Below, piece by piece: positions 35,051 to 45,059 of a DNA stretch of 64,000 nucleotides. The notes beneath the pieces are model-generated. The model worked only from the letters and a program-made list of their open reading frames with translations. It was not told the DNA's origin and did no database searches. Made by a program: the position numbers and the translations under genes. Each line of letters begins with the position of its first letter. The stretch's first letter is position 1. The DNA is from Limnothrix sp. CACIAM 69d (GTDB lineage: Bacteria > Cyanobacteriota > Cyanobacteriia > CACIAM-69d): the NCBI GenBank assembly GCA_001913845.2, contig MKGP02000088.1:1-64000 (forward strand). The letters run 5' to 3'.

Positions 35051-35292
35051 CAGAAATCAACTAAACCGGGAAGAAATCGTGCCTTGAGCATAGCCTCCGG
35101 CTTGGGGCTGCTGGTAGGTCTGATTGTCTTCCCCATTTCTGAAGTTCACGCGGAATTGGCTCAATCCGCCTAAAACGCAATTCGTGATTGTTTTCGATCG
35201 GGTTTGTGATGGGGCCCCGATCGGGGCATGGAGGAAGCCGCAAGAGCCGCAACGGGCTGGGTCAAGCGCTGAATAAGCTCAGGATGCGCTGA

Positions 35293-35338
35293 ACTCGTTG
35301 AATGGGCTGAATGGGCTGAATTTGTTGAATGGGCTGAG
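35293..35338. repeat. Tandem GTTGAATGGGCTGA repeats
   Basis: Units of the form GTTGAATGGGCTGAA recur about three times with small deletions just downstream of the phospholipase D-like gene. Short tandem repeats of this kind are scattered through cyanobacterial intergenic regions. Confidence 0.6.
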
Positions 35339-35345
35339 GTAACCC

Positions 35346-36839
35346 CTAGGAACCACAGCGGGCCCGATCGGCTGCGAGGCGCTCTTTCAGCTTCGGGGTG
35401 ATGCCGGTGGCGGCGTTGCTCCAGAGGCGATCGAACTCCCGCTGAAACAGGGTCGCCACGATCGGGTGCTTGACCACCAACAGGGTTTCATCATTGAGGC
35501 GATCGGCCGCCGCAGACCAGTTGTGAGAACCAGTCACCACCGTTTGCCCATCCACCAAGCCAAATTTGTGGTGCAGCAGGTCGCCCATGGGCAACTCCGG
35601 GGAACCTACGGTGGTGATCGGCGGGTTCCAAGGCCGCTGATTGGGTTCCAGTTCACAGGTTCTGCGGCGCAGGGTCACCCCCAACAAATCGAGCGCTTCG
35701 CTATAGTCCCGGGCCAGGAAACTCGGATCCACCAGCACACGCACTTTAGCTCCTCGGCGGTGGGCGGTTTCCATGGCATCCGCGATCGCCTGCTCAGAAA
35801 AGACAAACAAGGCCACATCGATCGAGCGGGTGGCTGGGCCCACGGCGGCCGCAATTACCCCATTGGTGCGTTCAGCAAAGGGAACGGTGGCTTTCATGGG
35901 CGAAAACTGAATGCCAATGGTGGCATCACCCACTTGGGTCGATCGCAGGGGGCGCAGGGGCTTGTTCGTGCCAAAGCGGCTGTCGGGCTGACCGCCCGGC
36001 CCATCGCCCCACATCAGCGCAAATTCCTCCAGCAGCCAACCGGCCACCACGGGGCTGTCAATTTCCAACAGGTTATTGGGATTGCCGCGACTGGCGGGCC
36101 GGCCCATGTCGCCATGGACATCGCTGAGGGTAAAGTTCGCGGAGGTGATGATCGATCGATTGCCGTCCACCACGATGAACTTGTGGTGCATCAAGCCCGA
36201 TCCCTTGGATCCATCGGCGGTGTCGTCTAGGGTGGGCACGCCGCCCTGAGCCAACATCACCATGGCATCGGTTGCCAGCACCTCCGCTTCACTAACGGTT
36301 CCATCACCGTTGCGATCGCCCAGTCGGAAATAATCTTCAATGCGCGATCGCTCCCGATCGCTCAGTTGCGCCAACTCCTCCGGGCTGTAGCTGCTCCAGG
36401 GACGGCTGGCGCTGTTTTCCAAAATCACTCGTACTTGCAGGCCGGCCCGGTGACGATCGACCAAGGCTTGGGCCAACCGAGGCAATCGCAATTCCTGCAC
36501 CGCCACCACCACGGTCGATCGGGCGCTTTCGACCAACTTCACCATTCGCCCTTCGAGGTCATCACCCGATCGCTCAATGCCCCGGTAGGGATCGCGATAT
36601 TGACTAGCAGGGTTGTGATTAAAAAATGCCCGCACGGGGCCCGGTTGGGCGATCGGGGAAGGACGACTTTCGGTGGAACCGGCTGAGTTGTTGAATTCAG
36701 CGGCCGGCGGCAAGGATCCCCCTTGGAACTGAGGGCCCGCAGACCCACAACCCCACAGGGCGATCGCACCCAAAAGGCTAAACGTCCAAAGACTCGCCCA
36801 GGATTTCAACCGCCCGATCGCCCATCCGTTCGTTTCCAT
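35346..36839 (-). CDS. Phospholipase D-like lipoprotein with EF-hand-like loop
   Basis: 497 residues from ATG at 36839. The N-terminus (SLWTFSLLGAIALWGCGS, about 16-33) is a lipoprotein signal with Cys31. Two HKD motifs mark the PLD superfamily: HHKFIVVD with TSANFTLSD (about 219-235) and HHKFGLVDGQTVVTGSHNWS (about 423-442). Between the first strand and HKD1 is DRNGDGTVSEAE (about 175-186), a DxNxDGxxxxxE loop like a calcium-binding EF hand. Related two-HKD proteins are phosphodiesterases or nucleases acting outside the membrane. Calcium-dependence is inference. The reading frame is open upstream to 36947 but the added residues do not fit a signal peptide. Confidence 0.85.
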   Translation of the reverse strand: METNGWAIGRLKSWASLWTFSLLGAIALWGCGSAGPQFQGGSLPPAAEFNNSAGSTESRPSPIAQPGPVRAFFNHNPASQYRDPYRGIERSGDDLEGRMVKLVESARSTVVVAVQELRLPRLAQALVDRHRAGLQVRVILENSASRPWSSYSPEELAQLSDRERSRIEDYFRLGDRNGDGTVSEAEVLATDAMVMLAQGGVPTLDDTADGSKGSGLMHHKFIVVDGNRSIITSANFTLSDVHGDMGRPASRGNPNNLLEIDSPVVAGWLLEEFALMWGDGPGGQPDSRFGTNKPLRPLRSTQVGDATIGIQFSPMKATVPFAERTNGVIAAAVGPATRSIDVALFVFSEQAIADAMETAHRRGAKVRVLVDPSFLARDYSEALDLLGVTLRRRTCELEPNQRPWNPPITTVGSPELPMGDLLHHKFGLVDGQTVVTGSHNWSAAADRLNDETLLVVKHPIVATLFQREFDRLWSNAATGITPKLKERLAADRARCGS

Positions 36840-36939
36840 CACCCCGATCGCCCGTTGAATGGCAACTAGTCCACGGCAACTGTTGAGCTGTTGAGCAACT
36901 CGTTCAGCCCAAGTTGAGCCGTACGAGTTGAGCCAAATG

Positions 36940-36984
36940 CAGCCCACTTGAATTCAGCCCACTTGAATTAGACCCACTTGAATT
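36940..36984. repeat. Three 15-bp tandem repeats
   Basis: CAGCCCACTTGAATT occurs twice in perfect tandem and a third time as AGACCCACTTGAATT. It fills the gap between the pyrophosphatase stop and the PLD-like gene upstream region. Confidence 0.85.
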
Positions 36985-37004
36985 AGGCCAGGTTAACTGC
37001 GCAA

Positions 37005-37514
37005 TTACTGGTAAGCAGCCACGCTCTTTTCAACCAGCGCCGCCACCTTGTCCGCCTCTTGCCAACCGAGAATTTCCGTCACCTTCTTTTCCAGGTTTTT
37101 GTAGGTGCGGAAGAATTCAGCAATTTCTTCCAAGCGGTGGGGGTGAATGTCCTTCAGGGAGTTCACACCGGCATAGCGGGGATCCGCAGCGGGAACGCAA
37201 AGGATCTTTTCGTCCCGATCGCCCCCATCCACCATTTCCAAGAAGCCGATCGGGCGTGCGGCAATCACGCAACCGGGGAAGGTCGGCTCATCCATAATCA
37301 CCATCCCATCGAGGGGATCGCCATCGTCGGCCAAGGTGTTGGGAATAAAGCCATAGTCAAACGGATAGCGCACCGAAGCATACAACACCCGATCGAGGGC
37401 GAAGGCTTGCAGATCCTTATCGAACTCGTATTTGTTCTTGCTGCCACCGGGAATTTCCACCAGCACGTTCACAATTCCGGGCTTCGGTTGGGCAGGAATG
37501 CGCGACAGATCCAT
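37005..37514 (-). CDS. ppa: Inorganic pyrophosphatase, soluble family I
   Basis: Hydrolyses pyrophosphate made in biosynthesis. 169 residues from ATG at 37514. The metal-site signature [10 protein letters not shown] (about 65-74) is complete, with [15 protein letters not shown] near 20 and [11 protein letters not shown] near 51. Length is right for bacterial type I enzymes. The frame is open upstream to 37610, but homologues start at [13 protein letters not shown]. It stands alone. Confidence 0.96.
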   Translation of the reverse strand: MDLSRIPAQPKPGIVNVLVEIPGGSKNKYEFDKDLQAFALDRVLYASVRYPFDYGFIPNTLADDGDPLDGMVIMDEPTFPGCVIAARPIGFLEMVDGGDRDEKILCVPAADPRYAGVNSLKDIHPHRLEEIAEFFRTYKNLEKKVTEILGWQEADKVAALVEKSVAAYQ

Positions 37515-37858
37515 GGTCTCGATCCTAAAAGCTTGCTTGAATACTTGCTTGCGCCAGAGCAAACGCCAATCGATTGCACTCGATCGTCCATCGTCATTGA
37601 CTCCCTGCAATGGCTGGATTGGGGCCCAGCTTCTTACCCCTCAATCGATCGAGGGTGGGGGTATTGATCCTGACAGACCGCGAGCGCGATCGGAGCGCCC
37701 CTTTTGGCCCTCCAATAATTGCATGGAGCGCGACCCCAGGGGTAGCAACCGGCGATCGGGCGGTGGAATTGGTCGCTCAGGACGATCGACACTCGGGATC
37801 CTGAGCGCTGCGACTCTATTTTGCGAATCTATCCAAGGCCCAAAGCTAGCTTGAGCGA

Positions 37859-38221
37859 TTAAGGCATTGGCTGTTCCGCACGGAAGACCGCTGGCGTTGG
37901 CAGGGCGGTGGAGGGCATCGCATCCCAATTGGAATAAACCACCGCCATCCAAGGCAAGGTCAGGGTTAACAGGGCGATCGTCGTTCCCAAACAGCGGGCC
38001 CAAACCGCCGAAGGGGGTTCCGTCAACATCGCCGGACGCGACAACAGAACGGGGGACGGAGGATCGTTAGAGTTTGAGGCCGATTTTAGGACAGAGGCTG
38101 AGGCCGAATTTTGGGGCGATTTTAGGGCGGGCGATTTTAGGGCGCGATTGGATGGGGAGCGGAGGGGAAAGGCAGAATGCAAAAGCGGTTCGAGCGGACG
38201 ACTACTACCGTCACTATCCAT
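37859..38221 (-). CDS. Short membrane protein of unknown function
   Basis: 120 residues from ATG at 38221 (MDSDGSSRPLEPLLHS), or 153 from an upstream start at 38320. The N-terminal part is low complexity, with repeated LKSP/LKSAS words, and one transmembrane helix (CLGTTIALLTLTLPWMAVVY) lies near the C-terminus. No motif recognised. Coding potential is uncertain since the region is repetitive. Confidence 0.4.
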   Translation of the reverse strand: MDSDGSSRPLEPLLHSAFPLRSPSNRALKSPALKSPQNSASASVLKSASNSNDPPSPVLLSRPAMLTEPPSAVWARCLGTTIALLTLTLPWMAVVYSNWDAMPSTALPTPAVFRAEQPMP

Positions 38222-38457
38222 AGGGAAGTCTGAAATCAGCAATCGGATCTCCACTGAATAAACCAGCGATCGGGGGCTGGGGTTGGCCGTGGCTGCGGGT
38301 CGATCGGGCAGGAAACCCACCCCTCACAACCCAGCTCGGGCCGTCACCAGCTCGATGGGCGATCGATTCATCCAGTCAAATCGGGCCGCCGGGAGATACC
38401 GTGCCGATCATCGTAGCAAGTCCCCGGGCTGGGTTGGTGTTGGGAACTTGACCAAAT

Positions 38458-38931
38458 CTATAATCCAGCGATTTGGGTCAGGGAAATTTCGCCCCGCAAA
38501 ATTCCCACCACCAACACCAACGCCAAACAGCCCACAAAGGACAGGCCCAGCGTAAACAGGGCAAACAATTCCCCGCCGGACAGGGGGCGATCGGTCGGAT
38601 CCAAGTACAAATTGGAAGACTCGAAGGAACTGGGGGGCTGCAAATTTTGCCAGGGCTGCACCACCGTCCAACGGGAATAGCCGATCGAGAGGTCATATTG
38701 CTCCCGGCGATCGGGATTGCTCAACACCGCATAGGCCTGGTTCAGTTCTTGAAATTTGACCGTGGCGATCGGGAGCGGCAACTCGGTTGTGTCCGGGTGA
38801 TAGGCCTTGCTCAGTTCGCGATATTGCCGCCGAATTTCAATCACATCCGCCGAGGGATGCAGCCCCAAAAGGTCGTAGTAGGTCATTTTGGGATCAAGAG
38901 AGCCAGACTGTGCCGTTCGATCGCCTGCCAT
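38458..38931 (-). CDS. J-domain protein with C-terminal transmembrane helix
   Basis: 157 residues from ATG at 38931. The J domain (about 16-80) has YYDLLGLHPSADVIEIRRQY and the HPD motif in KAYHPDT, then FQELNQAYAVLSNPDRREQY. After a linker is a single hydrophobic segment (LFALFTLGLSFVGCLALVLVVG) that anchors it with the J domain in the cytoplasm. It presumably brings DnaK to a membrane or thylakoid site. Similar membrane J proteins are widespread in cyanobacteria. Confidence 0.88.
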   Translation of the reverse strand: MAGDRTAQSGSLDPKMTYYDLLGLHPSADVIEIRRQYRELSKAYHPDTTELPLPIATVKFQELNQAYAVLSNPDRREQYDLSIGYSRWTVVQPWQNLQPPSSFESSNLYLDPTDRPLSGGELFALFTLGLSFVGCLALVLVVGILRGEISLTQIAGL

Positions 38932-39065
38932 AGTTGATGAACCCAATGCTGAATCAGGGTCAATAACCGCTAACCAAAATTCCGGTTTGACCGATTTCCT
39001 GATTGTACTGTGATGGCCTCTCCGCCTTTGCTGCGGTGGCGCTGCGGTGGTGCTGTGTTGAGCGG

Positions 39066-40361
39066 TTAACGGGTTGCCACTCCCAGCACCGTTTTGCCGC
39101 CCAGATAGGGTTGCAGGGCTTCCGGCACGGCGATCGCCCCATCCGGTTGTTGGTAATTTTCCAAAATTGCCGCCATCGTTCGGCCCACAGCCAGCCCGGA
39201 ACCATTGAGGGTATGCAGGAATTGGGTTCCCTTTTTGCCCGCCTCCTTAAACCGCAAATTTCCCCGACGGGCTTGGAAATCGCCACAGTTCGAGCAACTG
39301 GAAATTTCTCGATATTTGTTTTGGGAAGGCAGCCAAACTTCCAAGTCGTAGCACTTTTGGGCCGAGAACCCCATGTCTCCCGTGCAAAGTTGCAACACCC
39401 GATAGGGCAGCTTCAGGGCCTGCAACACGCCCTCTGCATCCTGGAGCAATTGTTGGTGTTCTGCCTCCGAGGTTTCCGGCGACACAAACTTAAACAGCTC
39501 CACTTTGTTGAACTGGTGCAACCGAATGAGTCCGCGCGTGTCGCGCCCATAGCTGCCGGCCTCGCGCCGGAAACAGGGCGTGTAAGCGCAGTGGTAAATC
39601 GGCAACTGGTCATCGGTCAAAATTTCATCGCGGTACAGGCTGGTGACCGGTACTTCAGCGGTGGGCGCGAGCCACAGATCGTCGCGATCGCACTTGAAAC
39701 TTTCCTCGGCAAACTTGGGCAACTGGCCCGAGGCGGTTAACGAGGCGGAGTTAATCAGAATGGGGGGCAACACTTCCTGATATCCGGCGGCAATGTGGCG
39801 ATCGAGCATGAAGCTAATCAACGCTCGCTCCAGGGCGGCCCCTTCGCCAATTAGCGCCACAAACCGGCTTTGGGCAATGCGGGTGGCCCGTTCAAAGTTC
39901 AACCAACCCAGCTTTTCGCCGATTTCGTAGTGGGGCAAAATGTCCGATCGCGTGGGGATCAATGCCTCGCCCCACCGCCGAATTTCCACGTTGTCGTCCT
40001 CATCCTTCCCGATCGGGGTGGTGGGGTCGGGCAAGTTGGGAATGGTCATCAGGGCGCTTTCAATTTGCGCTTTCAAGTCCCGTTCCTGGGGTTCCAGCGC
40101 TGCCAATTGGGCCTTTAGTTGGTTGCCTTCTTCCTTCAGGGCCGAAACTTCTGCCCCCTGGGGATCGGCCCCTTGCTTCATCTTTTGGCCCACCAGTTTG
40201 CCAATTTCGTTGCTGCGGGCCTGGAGATCATTGCGCCGCTGTTCCAAGTCACGCACTGCCCGATCAAGTTCCAAAATCGGAGCAATATCGTATTGGCCAC
40301 GGTGGTTCAGGCGTGCTTGTACGTCATCAGGATTCGCACGCAGTAGCTTCAGGTCTAGCAC
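39066..40361 (-). CDS. serS: Seryl-tRNA synthetase
   Basis: Charges tRNA-Ser. 431 residues from GTG at 40361. N-terminal coiled-coil arm ([20 protein letters not shown]) and class II core with motif 2 [19 protein letters not shown] near 255 and motif 3 [20 protein letters not shown] near 387. All class II marks are present. It is a single gene; a direct repeat of GCTGCGGTGG words lies after its stop. Confidence 0.97.
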   Translation of the reverse strand: MLDLKLLRANPDDVQARLNHRGQYDIAPILELDRAVRDLEQRRNDLQARSNEIGKLVGQKMKQGADPQGAEVSALKEEGNQLKAQLAALEPQERDLKAQIESALMTIPNLPDPTTPIGKDEDDNVEIRRWGEALIPTRSDILPHYEIGEKLGWLNFERATRIAQSRFVALIGEGAALERALISFMLDRHIAAGYQEVLPPILINSASLTASGQLPKFAEESFKCDRDDLWLAPTAEVPVTSLYRDEILTDDQLPIYHCAYTPCFRREAGSYGRDTRGLIRLHQFNKVELFKFVSPETSEAEHQQLLQDAEGVLQALKLPYRVLQLCTGDMGFSAQKCYDLEVWLPSQNKYREISSCSNCGDFQARRGNLRFKEAGKKGTQFLHTLNGSGLAVGRTMAAILENYQQPDGAIAVPEALQPYLGGKTVLGVATR

Positions 40362-40532
40362 GATCGATGGGGGCTGTTTTCAGTAATATCTTGAGGTGCA
40401 ACCATTCTATCGGCTGGTTTACCCTTGCTCGATCGCCCCGGCCCATTTCTCGTTGCCTGGGGTTAATTCACCGTTGGCCCCGTTGGCATGAACGCTGTCC
40501 GTTGATTCAACTGATTCAACCCAACCCTGTCT

Positions 40533-40874
40533 ATGGATTACGAAACCGCCCGCGCCTTTTTGATTGGCCAAGGCAACGCGAGTTCTGAAAATGTCGATGC
40601 ATTTTTGAATCGGCTGAAGGCAGGCAAACCCCCAATTCCCGGACAGGTTACCTCCATTCTGTTGGCCCTGAAGATGGTCTACAACGCTTTGGAAGGAACC
40701 CCCAGCCTTAGCCGGGAGCTGGCTGGGCCGCTCTATCGGATTGCGGTTGAAAGTCGCGAGGCCTACGAACAGGGCGATCGACAGGGGGTGAGCTGGCCGC
40801 CGCTGTTGGATGAAGACTTGGGGCGGATCGCGCGGGCCGCAGGCAGCATCTTTGCCGGAAGCTGGCAAGATTAG
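40533..40874 (+). CDS. Conserved small cyanobacterial protein, unknown function
   Basis: 113 residues, helical and soluble. Pieces such as YETARAFLIGQGNASSENVD, GQVTSILLALKMVYNALEGT and LDEDLGRIARAAGSIFAGSW look like a conserved cyanobacterial family, which I have seen named dethiobiotin synthase by mistake; no ATPase P-loop is present. It sits 36 bp before tsaB on the same strand and may be co-transcribed with it. Confidence 0.65.
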   Translation: MDYETARAFLIGQGNASSENVDAFLNRLKAGKPPIPGQVTSILLALKMVYNALEGTPSLSRELAGPLYRIAVESREAYEQGDRQGVSWPPLLDEDLGRIARAAGSIFAGSWQD

Positions 40875-40910
40875 AACTTCATCAGCATTTCAAGAGCACC
40901 AGATCGCAGC

Positions 40911-41543
40911 ATGACTGAGGGGAACCGTTGGGGCATCGCCATCCACACCGCCAGCGCCCAGTTGGGATTGGCCAAGGGAGACTCGCCCCGTGACATGGTG
41001 GGGCGAGTTTGGGAACTGGGCACAAAACTCTCCAGCGATTTCCACGATCGACTGTCGGAGTTTGTGTATCCCCTGCCTTGGTCGGCGGTGCAGCTTTTGG
41101 CGGTGGCGATTGGCCCCGGCGGTTTCACCAGCACCCGCATTGGCGTGGTGGCAGCCCGCACCCTTGCGCAACAGTTGGATCTCCCGCTGTTTGGCTATTC
41201 CACCCTGGCGGCGGCGGCCTGGCGACAGCGCCAACGGGCCCAACCGGGCGAATGGTTGGCGGTGCAAATGCCGGCCCGACGAGGAGAATGGCATGGGGGC
41301 ATTTATGAGATCACGGCGGCGGGCTTGGTGACCCATTTGAGCGATCGGGTCTTGGCTCCGGAACAGTGGGAAACCACGATCGCCCAGCAACCGGCTCCCT
41401 GTGTGATCGTGACGGCGGAGGCAGATTTGGGCCAAGACGCAATCGCCCTCTTGCAACTGGCCCAACAGGATTGGGCAAAGGACGTTCGGCCCCATTGGTC
41501 TACGGTATTGCCACACTATGGCCAACATCCGGTCGATCGATAG
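40911..41543 (+). CDS. tsaB: tRNA N6-threonylcarbamoyl-adenosine synthesis protein TsaB
   Basis: 210 residues of the ASKHA fold. GIAIHTASAQLGLA near the N-terminus (phosphate loop, where TsaB has degenerate residues) and AIGPGGFTSTRIGVVAARTL (66-85), the hallmark loop of the family. It works with TsaD and TsaE in making t6A37 of tRNAs. Length is normal. It follows the small gene at 40533 by 36 bp. Confidence 0.93.
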   Translation: MTEGNRWGIAIHTASAQLGLAKGDSPRDMVGRVWELGTKLSSDFHDRLSEFVYPLPWSAVQLLAVAIGPGGFTSTRIGVVAARTLAQQLDLPLFGYSTLAAAAWRQRQRAQPGEWLAVQMPARRGEWHGGIYEITAAGLVTHLSDRVLAPEQWETTIAQQPAPCVIVTAEADLGQDAIALLQLAQQDWAKDVRPHWSTVLPHYGQHPVDR

Positions 41544-41647
41544 GGCAATCAACAGCAACCTAAGCGCCATCGATCGGCTCAAATGAACGGCCTAGCTTCA
41601 TCAGCCAGGGCCAGCTTCAGCCCATCAGCACAACCGCAGGCAAACCC

Positions 41648-42139
41648 ATGGCCAATCGATCGAGCCAGTTTTCACGCCTTCCTTGGGGCGATCGCCTCCG
41701 TCAAGTCGGGCGATCGGTGGGCAAAATTCTCCTTTCGATCGGGTTAGTTGGCTGCCTAATCAGCGGGCTTTGGGGCAGCGCCTTGATCCCCGCCTGGGCC
41801 GCCCCGGAACCGATTCCGCTAGCCGCGCCCGTGGAAGCCGCCCCAATTTCACCCGATGCCAGCGCCGTGCCGGCCGAAAAGGTGACCCAATTCGTGCGGG
41901 CCTATTTGCAAGTGTTGGCCCTGTTGGAGCGGCGGGAAGGAGAGCTGCGCCAAGCGGAAACCGAACCGGAAGCCAACCGCTTGGAGCAGGAAATTGAGCT
42001 GGAGGCGTTCGAGGCGATCGAGCGGGCGGGATTGAAACCCCAGGAATATGTGCAACTCCTGAGTTTGGCGAACAACGATCCCGATTTTGGAGAACGAATT
42101 GCAGCCAGGCTTCAGGAATTGGAAGCTGAACCCCGTTGA
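41648..42139 (+). CDS. DUF4168-type exported protein
   Basis: 163 residues. A long N-terminus leads to a hydrophobic signal region (ILLSIGLVGCLISGLWGSAL, then AWAAPEP, cleavage likely after AWA). The rest is helical with VTQFVRAYLQVLALLERREG and LKPQEYVQLLSLANNDPDF, the pattern of DUF4168 proteins of the cyanobacterial periplasm. Role unknown. It lies 105 bp downstream of tsaB on the same strand. Confidence 0.8.
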   Translation: MANRSSQFSRLPWGDRLRQVGRSVGKILLSIGLVGCLISGLWGSALIPAWAAPEPIPLAAPVEAAPISPDASAVPAEKVTQFVRAYLQVLALLERREGELRQAETEPEANRLEQEIELEAFEAIERAGLKPQEYVQLLSLANNDPDFGERIAARLQELEAEPR

Positions 42140-42229
42140 AATTAGTGATCTGAGCGATCGATCTGTTGCATCAGTCTTGATGGAGTGATCAAGCCAACGA
42201 CCGATCGAGCGGGCGATTCGAGCGGGCGA

Positions 42230-42676
42230 TTAAGCCGCCGCTTCCACACAGTTCAACAGCGCCGCCAAGGACTGTTCCGCCACTGCCAAATCATAGGGAA
42301 AGGGTGGTTTCATGGGTCGGTAGTCAAGGCGATGGGCCGCTCCGTGGCGCACCACAGCATTCACCACCAAACAGGGATTTTGGCTGAAGTTCAAAGCACC
42401 ATGGGGCACGCCGGGCGGAATGGTTAAAACCACCGGCACACGATCGCTCAAAGGAATGTATTGATAGCGACGATTTTGCAACACCACCATCACAAAATTG
42501 CCCCGCACCACCAACAATTGATCGGTCTGAAACCGATGCACAAATAAGTCATCCCGCGCCATGGCCGGCACTTGCACCAACATTGTTTCATGGCAGGATT
42601 GGGGCGTGTAAAACTCTGCCATTCCCGACTTCATAGAGTCGAGTCGCTTCACTTGGATTGTTTGAGAAAGTCCCAT
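42230..42676 (-). CDS. Cupin protein, related to sugar epimerases
   Basis: 148 residues. The barrel has VHRFQTDQLLVVRGNFVMVV, where the first cupin motif would be, and LTIPPGVPHGALNFSQN, the second motif with PPGxxHG. The first motif lacks the usual GxxHxH metal ligands. It resembles dTDP-4-dehydrorhamnose 3,5-epimerase-like and WxcM-like cupins; catalytic residues cannot be assigned. Single gene on the minus strand. Confidence 0.72.
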   Translation of the reverse strand: MGLSQTIQVKRLDSMKSGMAEFYTPQSCHETMLVQVPAMARDDLFVHRFQTDQLLVVRGNFVMVVLQNRRYQYIPLSDRVPVVLTIPPGVPHGALNFSQNPCLVVNAVVRHGAAHRLDYRPMKPPFPYDLAVAEQSLAALLNCVEAAA

Positions 42677-43165
42677 GATCTATACCTCAAGGGCATTTGA
42701 GCGATCAATCACAATGGCGCTGGCGGTTAGTCTAACGCATTTTTTAAAAAGTCGTGGGGGCTGGTTTTTTCTGGTTGATTTTTAGTTTTTTGATCTTTTT
42801 GATACAAAATTTCCATTAACCCAAGATTTTTCAGCAAAATTGCCAAGCAAAACTTTCCAGTTAAATTCCAACACAGGCTCTGGGTCAAAGCTCAAGATTC
42901 GCTCACCCCAAAAGGTCAGCAAAGGCATGACATAAGCCACGCAATGGTAAACATCCGGGAGCAATTGATCGCGATTGATTCTGAAGGTTTTCTAAAAAGT
43001 CTACTGAAGATTCTGGGGCGTTTTTGGGAGCGATCGATGGCAAACCCCAAGCCTATCTGTCAGTATTGGAAGGTTTCCAATCCGGTGCAATTGATACAGT
43101 CTCCGAGAACGGGTTATCGTACAACTTAATCGCGCCGCCGCCGTTGAGGCTGCCCCCTAAAAACC
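42677..43165. other. 489-bp region without a supported gene
   Basis: A 60-codon minus-strand frame (42782-42964) begins with TTG, has no good ribosome-binding site and no motif. The left part is AT-rich. Nothing else recognised. Confidence 0.4.
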
Positions 43166-44935
43166 GTGTTTGCGAAATCTCGCCAGTCGCCATTTCGATC
43201 GCCCCGTGACACCGATCGCCCCAACGCCGAGGCCACCGACTCCCCGGCCCCGACCGATCGCCTCCATCGCCTTTGTCGTCCCTTGGCAACCTATGCCTTG
43301 CGCGGCCTGGCGATTCATCAGGATCAGGTGCTGGCCTTGGATGCGGCCCGGGGCCATCTGCTGCTGGTGGATCTGGCAACCGACTGCACTGAAGTTCTGA
43401 ATGCTTATCAGGTTGGGGATTTTCTGGATGCGATCGGGTTGGCCATTGGGCCGCCGTTGGCCGGGGCTGATGTGCCCTCGGTGTGGTTCACGCGCGATCG
43501 GGAAGTGCTCGCCTGTAGCTGGGGCCAGTGGGATCCCAAACCCATGTATACCCTGCCCGAGTGGGTGGAAGGGGTGGCGATTTATCGATCGACCCTGTAT
43601 GTGTCCTCCCAGCGATCGGGCTGCATCTATGTGCTGGATTTGAACACAGGGCGCGAAATTACCCGGTTCTATGCCCCCGGAATTGGGGTGGAAAATCTGG
43701 TGGCACGGGGCGAAGAACTTTGGGTGTGCGATCGCCTGGAACAAACGGTTTATTGTCTCGATCGGGCGACGGGGCTGGTGAATTTCAGCGTCCTCACCCC
43801 CTACGAATCGCCCACGGCTTTGGCTTTTGATCAAGCGGGAACGCTTTGGGTGGCCTATTCGGGCGAAGAACCCTACATCCGCGACAACCCCAACGATCCG
43901 GAACCCCTGCAAGTGGCTTTTCGCGATCGGGTAACGATCGGCCCCCTGGACTATGGCTTTTATCCCGATCGGGGCTACGCCCTCTCCAACGGCTACCGGA
44001 TTGAGATGTTCTATGTGGAAGAACTCTCGCCCCTGGAAGGGGTAGATTTCAGTCTGCTAAAGGATGTGGAATGGCGCATTTCCTTGCCGTCCAACACCGA
44101 TCGGCAAACGGTGCAAAGCGTGGAACCCGTGGGGATGCCCTTTGAAATTGAGACGTTGCCCGACGGCCAGCAGGTGGCGGTCTTCAAATTTGGCGCGATC
44201 GAGCGGGGTGAAGGACGGCTGTTTGGCTGGAAAGCGCTCATCGATGTGCGGGGCATTCGCTACCAACTCACACCGCCGGACGTGGAACGGTTGCCCTCCC
44301 TGGCGGACTGTGAATTAGCCGCAGACTACACCGAAAAATATTTGGTCGATAACGACAATTTGGCGATGGATCAGCCTTCGGTGCGGGCGGCGGCCCGCGA
44401 GGCGATCGGCACCGAAACCAACTTGCTGCGGCAAATGTTGTCCATTCGGAACTATGTGTACGATCGCCTGGGTTATCGGATTCGCCGCAGCATTGAGCCG
44501 CCCGATGCGGTGCTCGATCGCGGCTATGGCTGTTGTGGCGAATACGTGGGCGTATTGCTGGCCCTGTCTCGGCTGAATGGCATCGCCACCCGCACCGTGG
44601 GTCGCTACAAGTGCCCACAACCGGCCGATCGCACCCAAGTGGCGCTCTATCCCGACTACAACCACGTTTGGCTAGAGTTCTTCATTCCCGGGTTCGGTTG
44701 GGTGCCCATGGAGTCCAACCCCGACGACATCCAAGAGGGCGGCCCCTATCCCACTCGCTATTTCATGGCCTTGCCTTGGAACCATGTGGAAATTGCCAAG
44801 GGATCGCGATTCCAAGGAATCCAGGTGGGTGGGCGACCCTTGGTGGAGTTGTCGGAGCTGAAGGTGGGCGATTTGGCACTCAACCATGTGCGGTTCCGAA
44901 TTTTGGAGGAGCTGGATCCACTCGATCACCTCTAG
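43166..44935 (+). CDS. Beta-propeller-like protein with transglutaminase core
   Basis: 589 residues from GTG at 43166; the true start could be further in. The first 250 residues read like repeated beta blades (YALRGLAIHQDQVLALDAA, GVAIYRSTLYVSSQRSG, GVENLVARGEELWVCDRLEQ), as in NHL or YncE-type propellers. A transglutaminase-like core follows with the triad C in GYGCCGEYVGVLLAL, H in DYNHVWLEFFIPG and D in MESNPDDIQEGG. Such cores act as proteases or amidases. No signal peptide is obvious. Function unknown. Confidence 0.82.
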   Translation: MFAKSRQSPFRSPRDTDRPNAEATDSPAPTDRLHRLCRPLATYALRGLAIHQDQVLALDAARGHLLLVDLATDCTEVLNAYQVGDFLDAIGLAIGPPLAGADVPSVWFTRDREVLACSWGQWDPKPMYTLPEWVEGVAIYRSTLYVSSQRSGCIYVLDLNTGREITRFYAPGIGVENLVARGEELWVCDRLEQTVYCLDRATGLVNFSVLTPYESPTALAFDQAGTLWVAYSGEEPYIRDNPNDPEPLQVAFRDRVTIGPLDYGFYPDRGYALSNGYRIEMFYVEELSPLEGVDFSLLKDVEWRISLPSNTDRQTVQSVEPVGMPFEIETLPDGQQVAVFKFGAIERGEGRLFGWKALIDVRGIRYQLTPPDVERLPSLADCELAADYTEKYLVDNDNLAMDQPSVRAAAREAIGTETNLLRQMLSIRNYVYDRLGYRIRRSIEPPDAVLDRGYGCCGEYVGVLLALSRLNGIATRTVGRYKCPQPADRTQVALYPDYNHVWLEFFIPGFGWVPMESNPDDIQEGGPYPTRYFMALPWNHVEIAKGSRFQGIQVGGRPLVELSELKVGDLALNHVRFRILEELDPLDHL

Positions 44936-45059
44936 GATTCAGGGGATCCATGCGCTTCATTTCTTGTGCTGATACTTGCAAGTGATTGGCAAGAAGCAAG
45001 CGAACGTCATAGGATGACCTGTGGCCGACCTTGCCCTTTGCCTTGTGGATTGCCCAACC

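Noticed and set aside
34877-35173. 98-codon plus-strand frame with a hydrophobic segment near 35090-35150
   Set aside because: Mostly antisense to the glycosyltransferase; the hydrophobic end could be a tiny membrane peptide but has no start or RBS support.
42782-42964. 60-codon minus-strand frame
   Set aside because: TTG start without ribosome-binding site, no motif.
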